Positions 1 to 6,959 of a DNA stretch of 20,634 bases are shown here, piece by piece. Position numbers and translations under genes: made by a program. The notes under the pieces are model-generated. The model worked only from the letters and a program-made list of their open reading frames with translations. It was not told where the DNA came from and searched no databases. Every line of letters starts with the position of its first letter. Position 1 is the stretch's first letter. Source of the DNA: DASSLY01 sp035689185 (GTDB lineage: Bacteria; Actinomycetota; Actinomycetes; Actinomycetales; Dermatophilaceae); contig DASSLY010000063.1 in assembly GCA_035689185.1 (NCBI GenBank), forward strand, positions 1 through 20,634. The letters run 5' to 3'.

Positions 1-25
1 GTCCTAACCGATAGACGATGGGGCC
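1..25 (-). tRNA. tRNA-Glu, 5' part only (cut by window edge)
   Basis: Read on the minus strand, the 5' end begins GGCCCCATCGTCTATCGG and continues into GGTTAGGAC. This is the acceptor 5' strand and D-arm of a glutamate-type tRNA. The anticodon lies beyond the window, so the isotype is inferred from the D-arm and acceptor only; Asp is the main alternative. It lies 51 nt downstream of the complete tRNA-Glu gene, in the same orientation, so the two are probably co-transcribed. Confidence 0.7.
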
Positions 26-76
26 GGCTCGCACTCTCGAGCTAGTCCGCCCTTTCAGGGTCCCGCGGGAGCCGAA

Positions 77-149
<73 letters not shown>

Positions 150-157
150 GTGCGCCC

Positions 158-188
158 GCCCGACAGCAACTCAAGTGCCTGTCCGGGC
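158..188 (-). terminator. Hairpin between tRNA-Trp and tRNA-Glu
   Basis: GCCCG-ACAG (158-166) can pair with CTGTCCGGGC (179-188). A competing stem, TCAAGT/ACTTGA (171-176 with 192-197), overlaps it. It lies downstream of tRNA-Trp on the minus strand. There is no T-run, so it could be a processing structure, a weak terminator or an attenuator rather than a true terminator. Confidence 0.3.
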
Positions 189-238
189 AAGACTTGAAAC
201 TTAACCGTGCCACTTTCCCTTTTCAACCAGCCCCTGCA

Positions 239-311
239 CAGGCCCGGAGGGAATCGAACCCCCAACCGCCGGTTTTGGAGACCGGTGCTCTACCAATTGA
301 GCCACTGCCCT
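239..311 (-). tRNA. tRNA-Trp (anticodon CCA), acceptor stem with two mismatches
   Basis: The D-arm (GCTC/GAGC), anticodon arm (CCGGT-CTCCAAA-ACCGG, anticodon CCA) and T-arm (GGGGG-TTCGATT-CCCTC) are those of a normal bacterial tRNA-Trp, and the discriminator is G. The acceptor strands are AGGGCAG (5') and CGGGCCT (3'). They pair at 1:72, 2:71, 3:70, 5:68 and 7:66 but give G-G at 4:69 and A-G at 6:67. Either the gene is diverged or edited, or two bases in the assembly are wrong. In many actinobacteria trpT sits just before secE; here a tRNA-Glu follows instead. Confidence 0.88.
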
Positions 312-519
312 ATTCGGTTGGTCGGGGATGACGTGAGCACCACGCCCACCCGGGTCACGGCATGGGTCAGCATGGTTGTCGTCAACCACCCAAGGGGTCA
401 GCATACGGGACGGCGCGGCGCCGAGGCTAACCAGCGCCGAACGGCACCCACCGCACCGACGACCCGCCCGACCTCGGCGCCGGTGCCCGCACTGACCGCC
501 ACGCGCCGGTTCTGCCACG

Positions 520-1740
520 ATGGGCGATGTGACCAGCACTCAGACCACGGCCCGCCGAGTGTCGCTGCGGTTGGGGGCGATCGCCGAGTCCGCCACCCTG
601 GCGGTGGACGCCAAGGCGAAGGCGCTGAAAGCGGCCGGTCGACCGGTCATCGGCTTCGGGGCGGGCGAGCCGGACTTCCCCACTCCGGACTACATCGTGG
701 CTGCCGCGGTCGCTGCTGCGCACGACCCGGTCAACCATCGCTACACCCCGGCCAGCGGCCTGCCCGTGCTGAGGCAGGCCATCGCGGACAAGACGCTGCG
801 CGACAGCGGGTACCGGATCGACCCCTCGCAGGTCCTAGTCACCAACGGCGGCAAGCAGGCGGTCTACAACGCCTTCGCGGCCCTGCTCGACCCCGGGGAC
901 GAGGTCATCCTGCCCACGCCGTACTGGACCACCTATCCCGAGTGCATCCGGCTGGCGGGCGGCACTGCGGTGGAGGTGTTCGCGGGGGAGGACCAGGGCT
1001 ACCTGGTCACCGTCGACCAGCTCGAGGCGGCCCGCACTGCGCGCACCAAGGTGCTGCTGTTCTGCTCGCCGTCGAATCCCACGGGAGCGGTCTACCCCAG
1101 CGCCCAGGTCGAGGCGATCGGGCGGTGGGCGCTGGAGCACGGCCTATGGGTGGTGACCGACGAGATCTACGAGCACCTGACCTACGACGGCGCGGAAGCG
1201 GTCTCGATGCCGGTGGCCGTGCCGCAGCTGGCGGACACCTGTGTCGTGCTCAACGGTGTGGCCAAGACCTACGCCATGACCGGGTGGCGGGTCGGGTGGA
1301 TGGTCGGGCCGCCCGACGTGGTCAAGGCCGCGACCAACCTACAGAGCCACAGCACCTCCAACGTCGCGAACGTGTCCCAGCGGGCGGCCGTCGCGGCGCT
1401 GAACGGCCCGCTGGACGCGGTGGCGGACATGAGGCTCGCCTTCGACCGGCGCCGGCGCGTCATCACCGAGATGCTGAACCAGATCCGGGGGGTGGACTGC
1501 CCGCTGCCGCAGGGCGCCTTCTACGTCTACCCGTCGGTTCGGGGCCTGCTCGGCCGCACCATCGGCGGCGTGACCCCGAAGACGTCGGCGGAGCTGGCAA
1601 CGCTCATCTTGGACCAGGCCGAGGTGGCGGTGGTGCCGGGCGAGGCGTTCGGGCCGAGCGGCTACCTCCGGCTCTCCTACGCCCTCGGCGACGCGGACCT
1701 GGCCGAGGGCATCACCCGGATGCAGCAGCTGTTGGCGTAG
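520..1740 (+). CDS. Class I PLP-dependent aminotransferase (aspartate aminotransferase type)
   Basis: This 406-aa protein has the usual length for fold-type I, subgroup Ib aspartate/aromatic aminotransferases. Such enzymes transfer an amino group between an amino acid and a 2-oxo acid in the cytoplasm. Visible family features are GFGAGEPDFPTP near the N-terminus (residues 45-56), SPSNPTG with Asn186, VVTDEIYEHL with Asp214 (which contacts the pyridine nitrogen), the Schiff-base Lys249 in GVAKTYAMTGWRVGW, and Arg384 in GYLRLSYA, which binds the substrate carboxylate. The common serine before the lysine is Ala here. The ATG at 520 lacks a clear Shine-Dalgarno; an in-frame GTG at 529 is an alternative. 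The substrate is not certain: aspartate is the default, but branched-chain, aromatic or alanine use cannot be excluded. The 208 bp upstream hold no other gene. Confidence 0.92.
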   Translation: MGDVTSTQTTARRVSLRLGAIAESATLAVDAKAKALKAAGRPVIGFGAGEPDFPTPDYIVAAAVAAAHDPVNHRYTPASGLPVLRQAIADKTLRDSGYRIDPSQVLVTNGGKQAVYNAFAALLDPGDEVILPTPYWTTYPECIRLAGGTAVEVFAGEDQGYLVTVDQLEAARTARTKVLLFCSPSNPTGAVYPSAQVEAIGRWALEHGLWVVTDEIYEHLTYDGAEAVSMPVAVPQLADTCVVLNGVAKTYAMTGWRVGWMVGPPDVVKAATNLQSHSTSNVANVSQRAAVAALNGPLDAVADMRLAFDRRRRVITEMLNQIRGVDCPLPQGAFYVYPSVRGLLGRTIGGVTPKTSAELATLILDQAEVAVVPGEAFGPSGYLRLSYALGDADLAEGITRMQQLLA

Positions 1741-1791
1741 CAGCCGACCCCCTGCGACCGGCCCCGGCCGGGACATGGCAGGGTCGAAGTC

Positions 1792-2301
1792 ATGAGCGAG
1801 CAGCCTGACGACAGCGCCGGCGAGATCATCGAGAACGACCTCACCGCCTACAGCGTCGACGACGAGGACCAGCTGCAGCCGGAGGACTCCCTCGACGACC
1901 GCGGCGTCGCGGACCTGCTCGACGAGGGGTTCTCCCCGCCGGAGCGTCCCCGGGGGGTCAACGCCTTCGGCACTACGGCGGCCGAGCAGGCGCGGGGCGA
2001 GTCGTTCGAGCAGCGGCTGGCCCAGGAAGAGCCGGACCCGGCAGCGGCCTTCGACGACCCGCTGGCCACCCCCGAGGACATGGTCGGCGGGGACGACCCG
2101 GACGCCATCGCGGCCGAGGACGACTTCCTCGGTGACCCCGAGGTCGGTGCGGCCCGCGCCGGCCGGCTGGTCGCCCCGGACGAGGGCGCACGGGAGGACG
2201 CGGAGAAGGACATGGTCGCATCCGACGTCGGCATCGACGGCGCCGGCGCATCGGCCGAGGAGGCGGCGATGCACGTGATCACCGAGCCCGACTCGGCGTG
2301 A
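1792..2301 (+). CDS. Acidic DUF5709 family protein
   Basis: This is a 169-aa, strongly acidic protein of unknown function. The signature around residues 19-75 (YSVDDEDQLQPEDSLDDRG, then LLDEGFSPPERPRG, then FGTTAAEQARGESFEQRLAQEEPD) matches the actinobacterial DUF5709 family as I know it. The C-terminal part (PEVGAARAGRLVAPDEGA and an Asp/Glu-rich tail) is also family-like. There is no signal peptide or membrane segment, and the composition suggests a largely disordered protein. It begins 51 bp after the aminotransferase stop on the same strand; a GC-rich self-complementary stretch (1758-1771) lies between. It is convergent with murB. Confidence 0.85.
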   Translation: MSEQPDDSAGEIIENDLTAYSVDDEDQLQPEDSLDDRGVADLLDEGFSPPERPRGVNAFGTTAAEQARGESFEQRLAQEEPDPAAAFDDPLATPEDMVGGDDPDAIAAEDDFLGDPEVGAARAGRLVAPDEGAREDAEKDMVASDVGIDGAGASAEEAAMHVITEPDSA

Positions 2302-2309
2302 GCCCGCCC

Positions 2310-2380
2310 GCCTGAGCCGGGCCTGAGCCGGCCTGAGCCGGCTTGAGCCGGTTTGAACCGACCTGAGCCGGCTTCAGCAG
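2310..2380. repeat. 10-bp tandem repeat between convergent genes
   Basis: About seven copies of GCCTGAGCCG in direct tandem fill the gap between the DUF5709 stop and the murB stop. The last three copies are degenerate (GTTTGAACCG, ACCTGAGCCG, GCTTCAGCAG). Adjacent units create self-complementary GCCGGC words spaced by CTGA, so short hairpins can form on either strand. It may act as a bidirectional terminator. Confidence 0.85.
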
Positions 2381-2388
2381 GGACTTGG

Positions 2389-3465
2389 CTACAGGGTGAC
2401 GCCCACCAGGACGGGCTCGGGGACCAGTTCCACGCCGAACCGCTCGAGCACCCCCTCGCGAAGCTCCCGGGCCAGGGCCACCACGTCGGCGGCCTTGGCG
2501 CCGCCTCGGTTGGTGATCGACAGCGTGTGCCGGGACGACAGGGCGGCCGGCCCGGGCATCCCATACCCGCGGCCGAACCCGGCCCGCTCGATCAGCCAGG
2601 CGGCGCTGGTCTTCACCGTGCCCTGGTCCGAGCCGGGGTACGCCGGCGGCGCGGCAGCATCCGGGCCCAGGACGCCGGCGGCGCGGGTGACCAGCGCGGC
2701 ATACGCGTCCGTGGACAGGACGGGGTTGGTGAAGAAGGAGCCGCAGCTGCAGGTGTCCGGGTCGTCGGCTTCGACCACCATCCCCTTGCGGCGCCGCAGC
2801 TGCAGAACCGCGGCGCGGGCCTCCGCCAGCGGGACGCGCGTGCCGAGCGGCACGTCCAGCTGCGCGGCGAGGTCGGCGTAGGCGACCGGCTTTGAGCGGT
2901 CGGCCAGCCGCAGCTGGAAGGTGACGTCGAGCACGACGAACCGGGAGGTGGCCTTGAACACCGAGTGCCGGTAGCTGAACGCGCAGTCGGCGGGGAACAT
3001 GGTGCGCACCCGCTGGTGGGCCCGGTCCCACACCCGCACCTGGTAGACGGTCTGGGCGACGTCCGCGCCGTAGGCGCCCACGTTCTGGATCGGGGTGGCG
3101 CCGGTGGCTCCGGGAATGCCGGACAGGGCCTCCAGCCCAGACCAACCGTGGTCCACCGACTGGGCCACCAGGTCGTCCCACGGCTCGCCCGCCGCCACCG
3201 ACACGATGGCTCCGCCGCACATGTCGGCGTCGGCCAGTTCCACTCCGCGAGTGAGGATGCGGACCACGGTCCCGTCGAAGCCCTCGTCCGCGATGACCAG
3301 GTTGGACCCCCCGCCCAGGACCAGCAGCGGCTCCTCGGCGTCGTCGACCTCACGGACCGCGTCGACCAGCTCGTCGGTGGTCTCGACCGTGACCAGCCGG
3401 GCCGCCGGGCCGCCGACCCGCATCGTCGTCAGCGGTGCGAGCGGCGCGTCTCGGTCCTCGCGCAT
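2389..3465 (-). CDS. murB: UDP-N-acetylmuramate dehydrogenase (MurB)
   Basis: This 358-aa cytoplasmic flavoenzyme reduces UDP-GlcNAc-enolpyruvate to UDP-MurNAc with NADPH, the second committed step of peptidoglycan synthesis. The FAD domain carries LGGGSNLVIADEGF (50-63) and SGIPGATGATPIQNVGAYG (115-133). The substrate domain has FSYRHSVFK with Arg166, CSCGSFFTNPV with catalytic Ser243, KTSAAWLIERAGF (285-297), HTLSITNRGGAKAADVVAL, and the C-terminal PEPVLVG with Glu350. The start ATG shares its A with the TGA of the upstream hadB-like gene (TGATG), so translation is probably coupled. It is the last gene of the tRNA-rpmG-had block. Many actinobacteria have murB or hadC at this place. Confidence 0.97.
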   Translation of the reverse strand: MREDRDAPLAPLTTMRVGGPAARLVTVETTDELVDAVREVDDAEEPLLVLGGGSNLVIADEGFDGTVVRILTRGVELADADMCGGAIVSVAAGEPWDDLVAQSVDHGWSGLEALSGIPGATGATPIQNVGAYGADVAQTVYQVRVWDRAHQRVRTMFPADCAFSYRHSVFKATSRFVVLDVTFQLRLADRSKPVAYADLAAQLDVPLGTRVPLAEARAAVLQLRRRKGMVVEADDPDTCSCGSFFTNPVLSTDAYAALVTRAAGVLGPDAAAPPAYPGSDQGTVKTSAAWLIERAGFGRGYGMPGPAALSSRHTLSITNRGGAKAADVVALARELREGVLERFGVELVPEPVLVGVTL

Positions 3466-3896
3466 CAGCCCGGCTCCAGGGCGACCACAGCCAGGGTGCG
3501 GGCCAGCACCTTCTCCCCCGCGCAGGTCACCGCGAGCTCGACGGTGACGCGACCGGTGTCGGTGTCCACCTTCCGCACCACGCCGGTCACCTCCACGTCG
3601 GCGCCGGAGTCATGCGGCACCACCACCGGCTTGCTGAACCGGGCGGAGTACTCGACCAGCCGACCGGCGTCGCCAGCCCAGGCGGTCACCACCTCGGCGG
3701 CGGCGCCCATGGTGAACATGCCGTGCGCGATGACGTCGGGCAGGCCGACGGACCGGGCGAAGCGCTCGTCCCAATGGATCGGATTGCGGTCCAGGCTCGC
3801 TCCGGCGTACTGCACCAAGGTGGCCCGGTCCACGTGCACGGTCCGGCCCGGGAGCTGCTCGCCGACGGCCACCTGGCTCACCGAGCGCACCGTCAC
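3465..3896 (-). CDS. MaoC-fold (R)-hydratase/dehydratase, HadB-like catalytic subunit
   Basis: This 143-aa single hot-dog protein is of the MaoC/hydratase-2 type. The catalytic signature SLDRNPIHWDE carries Asp36 and His41, followed by GLPDVIAHGM and an S-R-F-S-K-P-V-V motif. In mycobacteria the equivalent HadB pairs with HadA or HadC to dehydrate 3-hydroxyacyl-ACP in the FAS-II cycle. In actinobacteria without mycolates the acyl substrate is not established. The GTG start (3896) overlaps the TGA of the preceding hadA-like gene by four bases (GTGA), and its own stop overlaps the murB start. This fits co-translation of two subunits of one heterodimer. An open frame extends upstream of this GTG but runs antiphase through hadA and is not part of the protein. 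Confidence 0.9.
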   Translation of the reverse strand: MTVRSVSQVAVGEQLPGRTVHVDRATLVQYAGASLDRNPIHWDERFARSVGLPDVIAHGMFTMGAAAEVVTAWAGDAGRLVEYSARFSKPVVVPHDSGADVEVTGVVRKVDTDTGRVTVELAVTCAGEKVLARTLAVVALEPG

Positions 3897-4339
3897 GGCT
3901 CCCCCCGGATGACCACGACCGAGGTCGCGGTGCAGACGGGTTCCCCGTCGACGGTCGCGAGCTCGCTGCGGGTAGTCACCATGGCATGGCCGCCCACCTC
4001 CTTCACCGCGTCCACGTGCAGGACGCCGGTCACCTCGTCGCCTGCGGTGATCGGGCGGTGATGGACGAAGCGCTGCTCCCCGTGGACCAGCCGGCCGTAG
4101 TCGATCCCGGCCTCGGGGTCGGTCATCAGTTGGGCGTCGCACTGCTGTGCGATGAGCACCGCGAACGTCGGCGGCGCGATGACGTCGGCGTACCCGGCCG
4201 CCCGGGCCGCCTCGACCTCACGGTGCACCGGGTCGGAGGCGCCGACCGCATCGGCGAACTCGCGGATCTTGGCCCGACCCACGGCATACGGGGCGATCGG
4301 GGGGTAGCTGCGCCCCGCGAAGGCGGCGTTCACGCCCAC
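3893..4339 (-). CDS. MaoC N-terminal-type dehydratase subunit, HadA-like
   Basis: This is a 148-aa hot-dog protein of the FAS1-like/MaoC-N dehydratase family. It matches mycobacterial HadA in position (directly after rpmG) and in sequence style (GRSYPPIAPYAVGRAKIREF; DPVHREVEAARAAGYADV; APPTFAV; LVHGEQRFVHHRPITAGDE). It lacks the D-x4-H catalytic pair of its neighbour, so it probably supplies the acyl-chain-binding half of a HadA-HadB heterodimer. The chosen start is the GTG at 4339, because GAGGAG (4346-4351) lies six bases upstream; the GTG at 4333 is an alternative. It overlaps the hadB-like gene by four bases. Confidence 0.9.
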   Translation of the reverse strand: MGVNAAFAGRSYPPIAPYAVGRAKIREFADAVGASDPVHREVEAARAAGYADVIAPPTFAVLIAQQCDAQLMTDPEAGIDYGRLVHGEQRFVHHRPITAGDEVTGVLHVDAVKEVGGHAMVTTRSELATVDGEPVCTATSVVVIRGEP

Positions 4340-4373
4340 TGCTTGCTCCTCACTGCCTGGTCCGGCCACTCTA

Positions 4374-4408
4374 GGGGCGGCCCCGGGAGACGTGAAAGCG
4401 GCCGCCCC
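4374..4408 (-). other. Hairpin between rpmG and hadA-like gene
   Basis: GGGGCGGCC (4374-4382) and GGCCGCCCC (4400-4408) form a perfect 9-bp stem with a 17-nt loop. It lies inside the rpmG-hadA intergenic region of the same transcript. There is no T-run. It could be a partial terminator or an mRNA-stabilising structure that sets different levels for ribosomal protein and dehydratase. Confidence 0.45.
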
Positions 4409-4448
4409 CGGAGGGGACGACCGCTGCGGAGCGGGTCGGACGGGCCGC

Positions 4449-4616
4449 TCAGCGGGTCTCGCGGTGCGCGGTGTGCCTGCCGCAGCGCGGGCAGAACTTG
4501 GCCAGCTCGAGCCGGTCGGGGTCGTTGCGGCGGTTCTTCTTGGTGATGTAGTTGCGGTTCTTGCACTCCGTGCACGCCATGGTGATCTTCGGGCGGATGT
4601 CGGTGGTCTTGGCCAC
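4449..4616 (-). CDS. rpmG: 50S ribosomal protein L33 (zinc-ribbon form)
   Basis: This 55-aa basic protein of the large ribosomal subunit starts VAKTTDIRPKITMACTEC and ends CPRCGRHTAHRETR. Cys15/Cys18 and Cys42/Cys45 form the two CxxC pairs of the zinc-binding form of L33. The start is the GTG at 4616; the frame stays open for 23 further codons upstream, but L33 proteins begin at this AKTTD segment. It follows tRNA-Met and precedes hadA-like on the same strand, the classic actinobacterial order. Confidence 0.97.
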   Translation of the reverse strand: MAKTTDIRPKITMACTECKNRNYITKKNRRNDPDRLELAKFCPRCGRHTAHRETR

Positions 4617-4698
4617 GGGAGGCAACCTGCGCTTTCGGCTGAGGATCGAGTGGTCGGCGTGCGGGGGCGCAACGGTGCGACGCACCAGGATAGGCGAC

Positions 4699-4732
4699 GC
4701 GGCCTGCCCGGCCGAAATCGCCGGCAGGCCGC
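4699..4732 (-). terminator. Strong GC hairpin directly after tRNA-Met
   Basis: GCGGCCTGCC (4699-4708) and GGCAGGCCGC (4723-4732) form a perfect 10-bp stem with a 14-nt loop, six bases past the mature 3' end of tRNA-Met on the minus strand. No U-run follows, which is common for actinobacterial terminators. It probably ends or attenuates the tRNA transcript before rpmG. Confidence 0.6.
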
Positions 4733-4738
4733 TGCCCG

Positions 4739-4812
4739 TAGCGGGGGCGGGACTTGAACCCGCGACACCACGATTATGAGCCGTGTGCTCTGACCACCTG
4801 AGCTACCCCGCC
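4739..4812 (-). tRNA. tRNA-Met (elongator type, anticodon CAT)
   Basis: This is a 74-nt cloverleaf. The acceptor GGCGGGG pairs with CCCCGCT (G-U at 1:72), the D-stem is GCTC/GAGC, and the anticodon stem CACGG/TCGTG surrounds CTCATAA, giving CAT. The T-arm is GCGGG-TTCAAGT-CCCGC. The anticodon stem lacks the three consecutive G-C pairs of initiators, so this is elongator Met; a lysidine-modified Ile tRNA is a less likely alternative. Confidence 0.93.
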
Positions 4813-4862
4813 AGTGCCACGGCGACCCGGCCGTCGTGCTGGCAGGTCGGGCGACGCAGCGG

Positions 4863-4935
4863 AGCCCCAATACGGAATCGAACCGTAGACCTTCTCCTTA
4901 CCATGGAGACGCTCTGCCGACTGAGCTATTGGGGC
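4863..4935 (-). tRNA. tRNA-Thr (anticodon GGT)
   Basis: This is a 73-nt cloverleaf with a perfect acceptor GCCCCAA/TTGGGGC, D-arm GCTC/GAGC, anticodon arm TCTCC-ATGGTAA-GGAGA (anticodon GGT), T-arm TACGG-TTCGATT-CCGTA and discriminator T. It is the first gene of the tRNA-Thr / tRNA-Met / rpmG / had / murB series. Confidence 0.96.
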
Positions 4936-4965
4936 GGGCCGGCCTCCAGCGCCGACGCGTCGTCG

Positions 4966-4971
4966 AAGATA
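4966..4971 (-). promoter_or_regulatory. Possible -10 element for the tRNA-Thr operon
   Basis: TATCTT on the minus strand lies 30 bases before the 5' end of tRNA-Thr, in an otherwise GC-rich gap. This would allow a short leader of about 23 nt. No convincing -35 is seen; TTTCTG about 19 nt further upstream is the nearest weak match. Confidence 0.3.
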
Positions 4972-5075
4972 CACGGCCGCGCTGCCGCCGCAGAAATCGG
5001 TATGCCGCTAGCTGCAGCACGCGCGAGACTCCGGCTGACCTGTCAGCGAGCGGGGCCGCCCGGTCTCGTTCGCCG

Positions 5076-5090
5076 GGCCGGCGGCCGGCC
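5076..5090 (-). terminator. Hairpin after modC
   Basis: GGCCGG (5076-5081) and CCGGCC (5085-5090) form a 6-bp GC stem with a 3-nt loop, four bases past the modC stop. There is no U-run. It is a plausible but weak end for the mod operon. Confidence 0.35.
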
Positions 5091-5094
5091 ACCC

Positions 5095-6165
5095 TCACCC
5101 GTGCGGGTAGGCCTCGGTCTCGGTCGCCTTCGCCGAGACCCACACCGACTGCCCCGCAGCGAGCCCGAGATCGGCCACCGCGGCCGGGGTCACGTCCACG
5201 AGCACGTCCGGGACTCCGCGTACCGCGACTCGCACCCGGTCGCCCAGCAGCTCCACGCCCGCGACCGTGCCCCGCCAGACGTTGCGCGGGCTGGCGTGCG
5301 CCGGGGCGGCGGTGTGCAGGGTGACGGCGGTGGGCCGCAACACCACGGACACCCGGCCGGACAGGACCTCGCCCTCGGCCGGGACCACGGCGAGCCGCCC
5401 ACCGCCGTCCAGCTCGACCTGGCCCGAGGCGGGGTCGAGCCGCCCGGCATACAGGTTGAGGCCCATCAGTCTCGCGACGTAGGCCGTCGCCGGCCGGCGG
5501 GCGACCTCGCCGGGCGTCCCGTCCTGGACCACCCGGCCGGTCTCAAGCACCAGCAGCCGGTCGGCGAGCATCAGCGCGTCGAGCGGGTCGTGGGTGACCA
5601 GCAGCGCCGGGCCGGCGAACGACCGGAGGGCGGCGCCCAGCTCGGTCCGCACCTGGCCGCGCGTGTGCGCGTCCAACGCTGCCAGCGGCTCGTCGAGCAG
5701 CAGGAGGCGCGGGTCGGTCGCCAGCGCCCGGGCCAAGGCGACGCGCTGCGCCTGCCCGCCGGACAGCCCCCCGGGCCGCCGGCCGGCCAAGTCCCCGACC
5801 CCGAGCCGGGCCAGCCAGTCGTCTGCCGCCCGTCGCGCCGCGGCCCGCCGGGCGCCTCGGGCCGACGGCCCGAACGCCACGTTGTCCCGCGCCGAGAGGT
5901 GCGGAAAAAGCCGGTAGTCCTGGAACACAACCCCGACGCGGCGGTGCTCCGGCGGCACGAAGCACCGCTCGCCGTCGTCGAGCAGGCGGCCGTCCAGCCG
6001 CAGCGACCCGGCGGCCAGCGCGGTCGTCCCGGCCAGCGTCCGCAGCAGGGTCGTCTTGCCGGCACCGTTCGGGCCGAGGACGACCAGCACCTGACCGGCG
6101 GGCACCTCGAGCCGCGCCGCGACCTCGAAGTCGCCCTGCCGCACCCGTCCGGCCAGCGCCAGCAT
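5095..6165 (-). CDS. modC: Molybdate ABC transporter ATP-binding protein
   Basis: This 356-aa ATPase subunit energises molybdate (or tungstate) uptake at the inner face of the membrane. It shows Walker A GPNGAGKTTLL, the Q-loop FQDYRLFPHLSARDN, the signature LSGGQAQRVALARAL, Walker B LLLLDEPLAALD and the switch histidine in LLVTHDPLDAL. After about residue 225 a TOBE-type oxyanion-binding region follows (LRPTAVTLHTAAP; WRGTVAGVELLGDRVRVAV). The ATG at 6165 shares its A with the modB stop (TGATG). The frame stays open far upstream, but that part is out-of-phase modB sequence, not a fusion. It is the last gene of the four-gene mod unit. Confidence 0.95.
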   Translation of the reverse strand: MLALAGRVRQGDFEVAARLEVPAGQVLVVLGPNGAGKTTLLRTLAGTTALAAGSLRLDGRLLDDGERCFVPPEHRRVGVVFQDYRLFPHLSARDNVAFGPSARGARRAAARRAADDWLARLGVGDLAGRRPGGLSGGQAQRVALARALATDPRLLLLDEPLAALDAHTRGQVRTELGAALRSFAGPALLVTHDPLDALMLADRLLVLETGRVVQDGTPGEVARRPATAYVARLMGLNLYAGRLDPASGQVELDGGGRLAVVPAEGEVLSGRVSVVLRPTAVTLHTAAPAHASPRNVWRGTVAGVELLGDRVRVAVRGVPDVLVDVTPAAVADLGLAAGQSVWVSAKATETEAYPHG

Positions 6166-6959
6166 CAGCGCGTACCCCAGCCCAGCCAGCGATCCCGCAA
6201 CAGCGCCAGGATCGCGACGCAGACGACGAGCAGCACCAGGGACAGGGCGACGGCAGCCTCCGGGTCGGTCTCCAGCGCCAGGTACACGGCCAGCGGCATG
6301 GTCTGGGTCCGTCCGGGGGAGTTCCCCGCGAAGGTGATCGTCGCGCCGAACTCCCCCAGCGCCCGTGCCCAGCACAGCACCGAGCCGGCCAGGAGGGACG
6401 GGAGGACGAGCGGCAGCGTCACCCGCCGGAACGTCCGCAGCCGGCCCGCGCCGAGGGTGGCCGCGGCCTCCTCCAGTCCGGCGTCGGCGGCTCGGAACCC
6501 GCTCTCCAACGTCACCACGAGGAACGGCATGGCGACAAAGGTCTCGGCCAGCACCACCCCGGCGGTGGTGAACGGGAACGACAGCCCGGTCCAGTCGTAC
6601 AGCCAGCGCCCGACCAGCCCCTGCCGCCCCAGCGAGTACAGCAGCGCCACCCCGCCCACGACCGGCGGCAGCACGAGCGGCAAGGTGACCAGGGCGCGCA
6701 GGAACCAGATGCCCCGGCCGCCGGCGCGCGCCAGCACCCAGGCCAGCGGGACACCCAGGACGAGCGAGATCGCCGTCGCCGACGTGGCGCAGAGCAGTGA
6801 CAGCTGCAGCGCCTGGCTCACCTGCCGAGCCTCCAGGAGCCGGCCGAAGCCGCTCCATGGAGCCCGCACGACCAGCGCGGCGAGCGGCAGGAGCAGGAAC
6901 GCGGCACCTACCGCCGCGGGCGCGCCCAACGGCCACGGCACGGTATGCCGCGTCCTCAC
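6165..6959 (-). CDS. modB: Molybdate ABC transporter permease
   Basis: This 264-aa membrane protein has about five or six hydrophobic segments, starting with PWPLGAPAAVGAAFLLLPLAALV. The permease EAA loop is visible near residues 175-205 (EEAAATLGAGRLRTFRRVTLP) and contacts the ModC ATPase. LPPVVGGVALL and GEFGATITFAGN are typical of ModB. The GTG start at 6959 overlaps the modA stop by four bases (GTGA), and its stop overlaps the modC start. The upstream extension of this frame overlaps modA out of phase and is not used. Confidence 0.95.
   Translation of the reverse strand: MRTRHTVPWPLGAPAAVGAAFLLLPLAALVVRAPWSGFGRLLEARQVSQALQLSLLCATSATAISLVLGVPLAWVLARAGGRGIWFLRALVTLPLVLPPVVGGVALLYSLGRQGLVGRWLYDWTGLSFPFTTAGVVLAETFVAMPFLVVTLESGFRAADAGLEEAAATLGAGRLRTFRRVTLPLVLPSLLAGSVLCWARALGEFGATITFAGNSPGRTQTMPLAVYLALETDPEAAVALSLVLLVVCVAILALLRDRWLGWGTR

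Noticed and set aside
1758..1771. Terminator between the aminotransferase and DUF5709 genes
   Set aside because: CCGGCCCCGGCCGG is self-complementary but leaves only a two-base loop, or a short five-pair stem. It is too weak to call.
4739..4812. Initiator tRNA-fMet
   Set aside because: The anticodon stem lacks the GGG/CCC run of initiators and position 1 pairs with 72 (G-U), so it is the elongator type.
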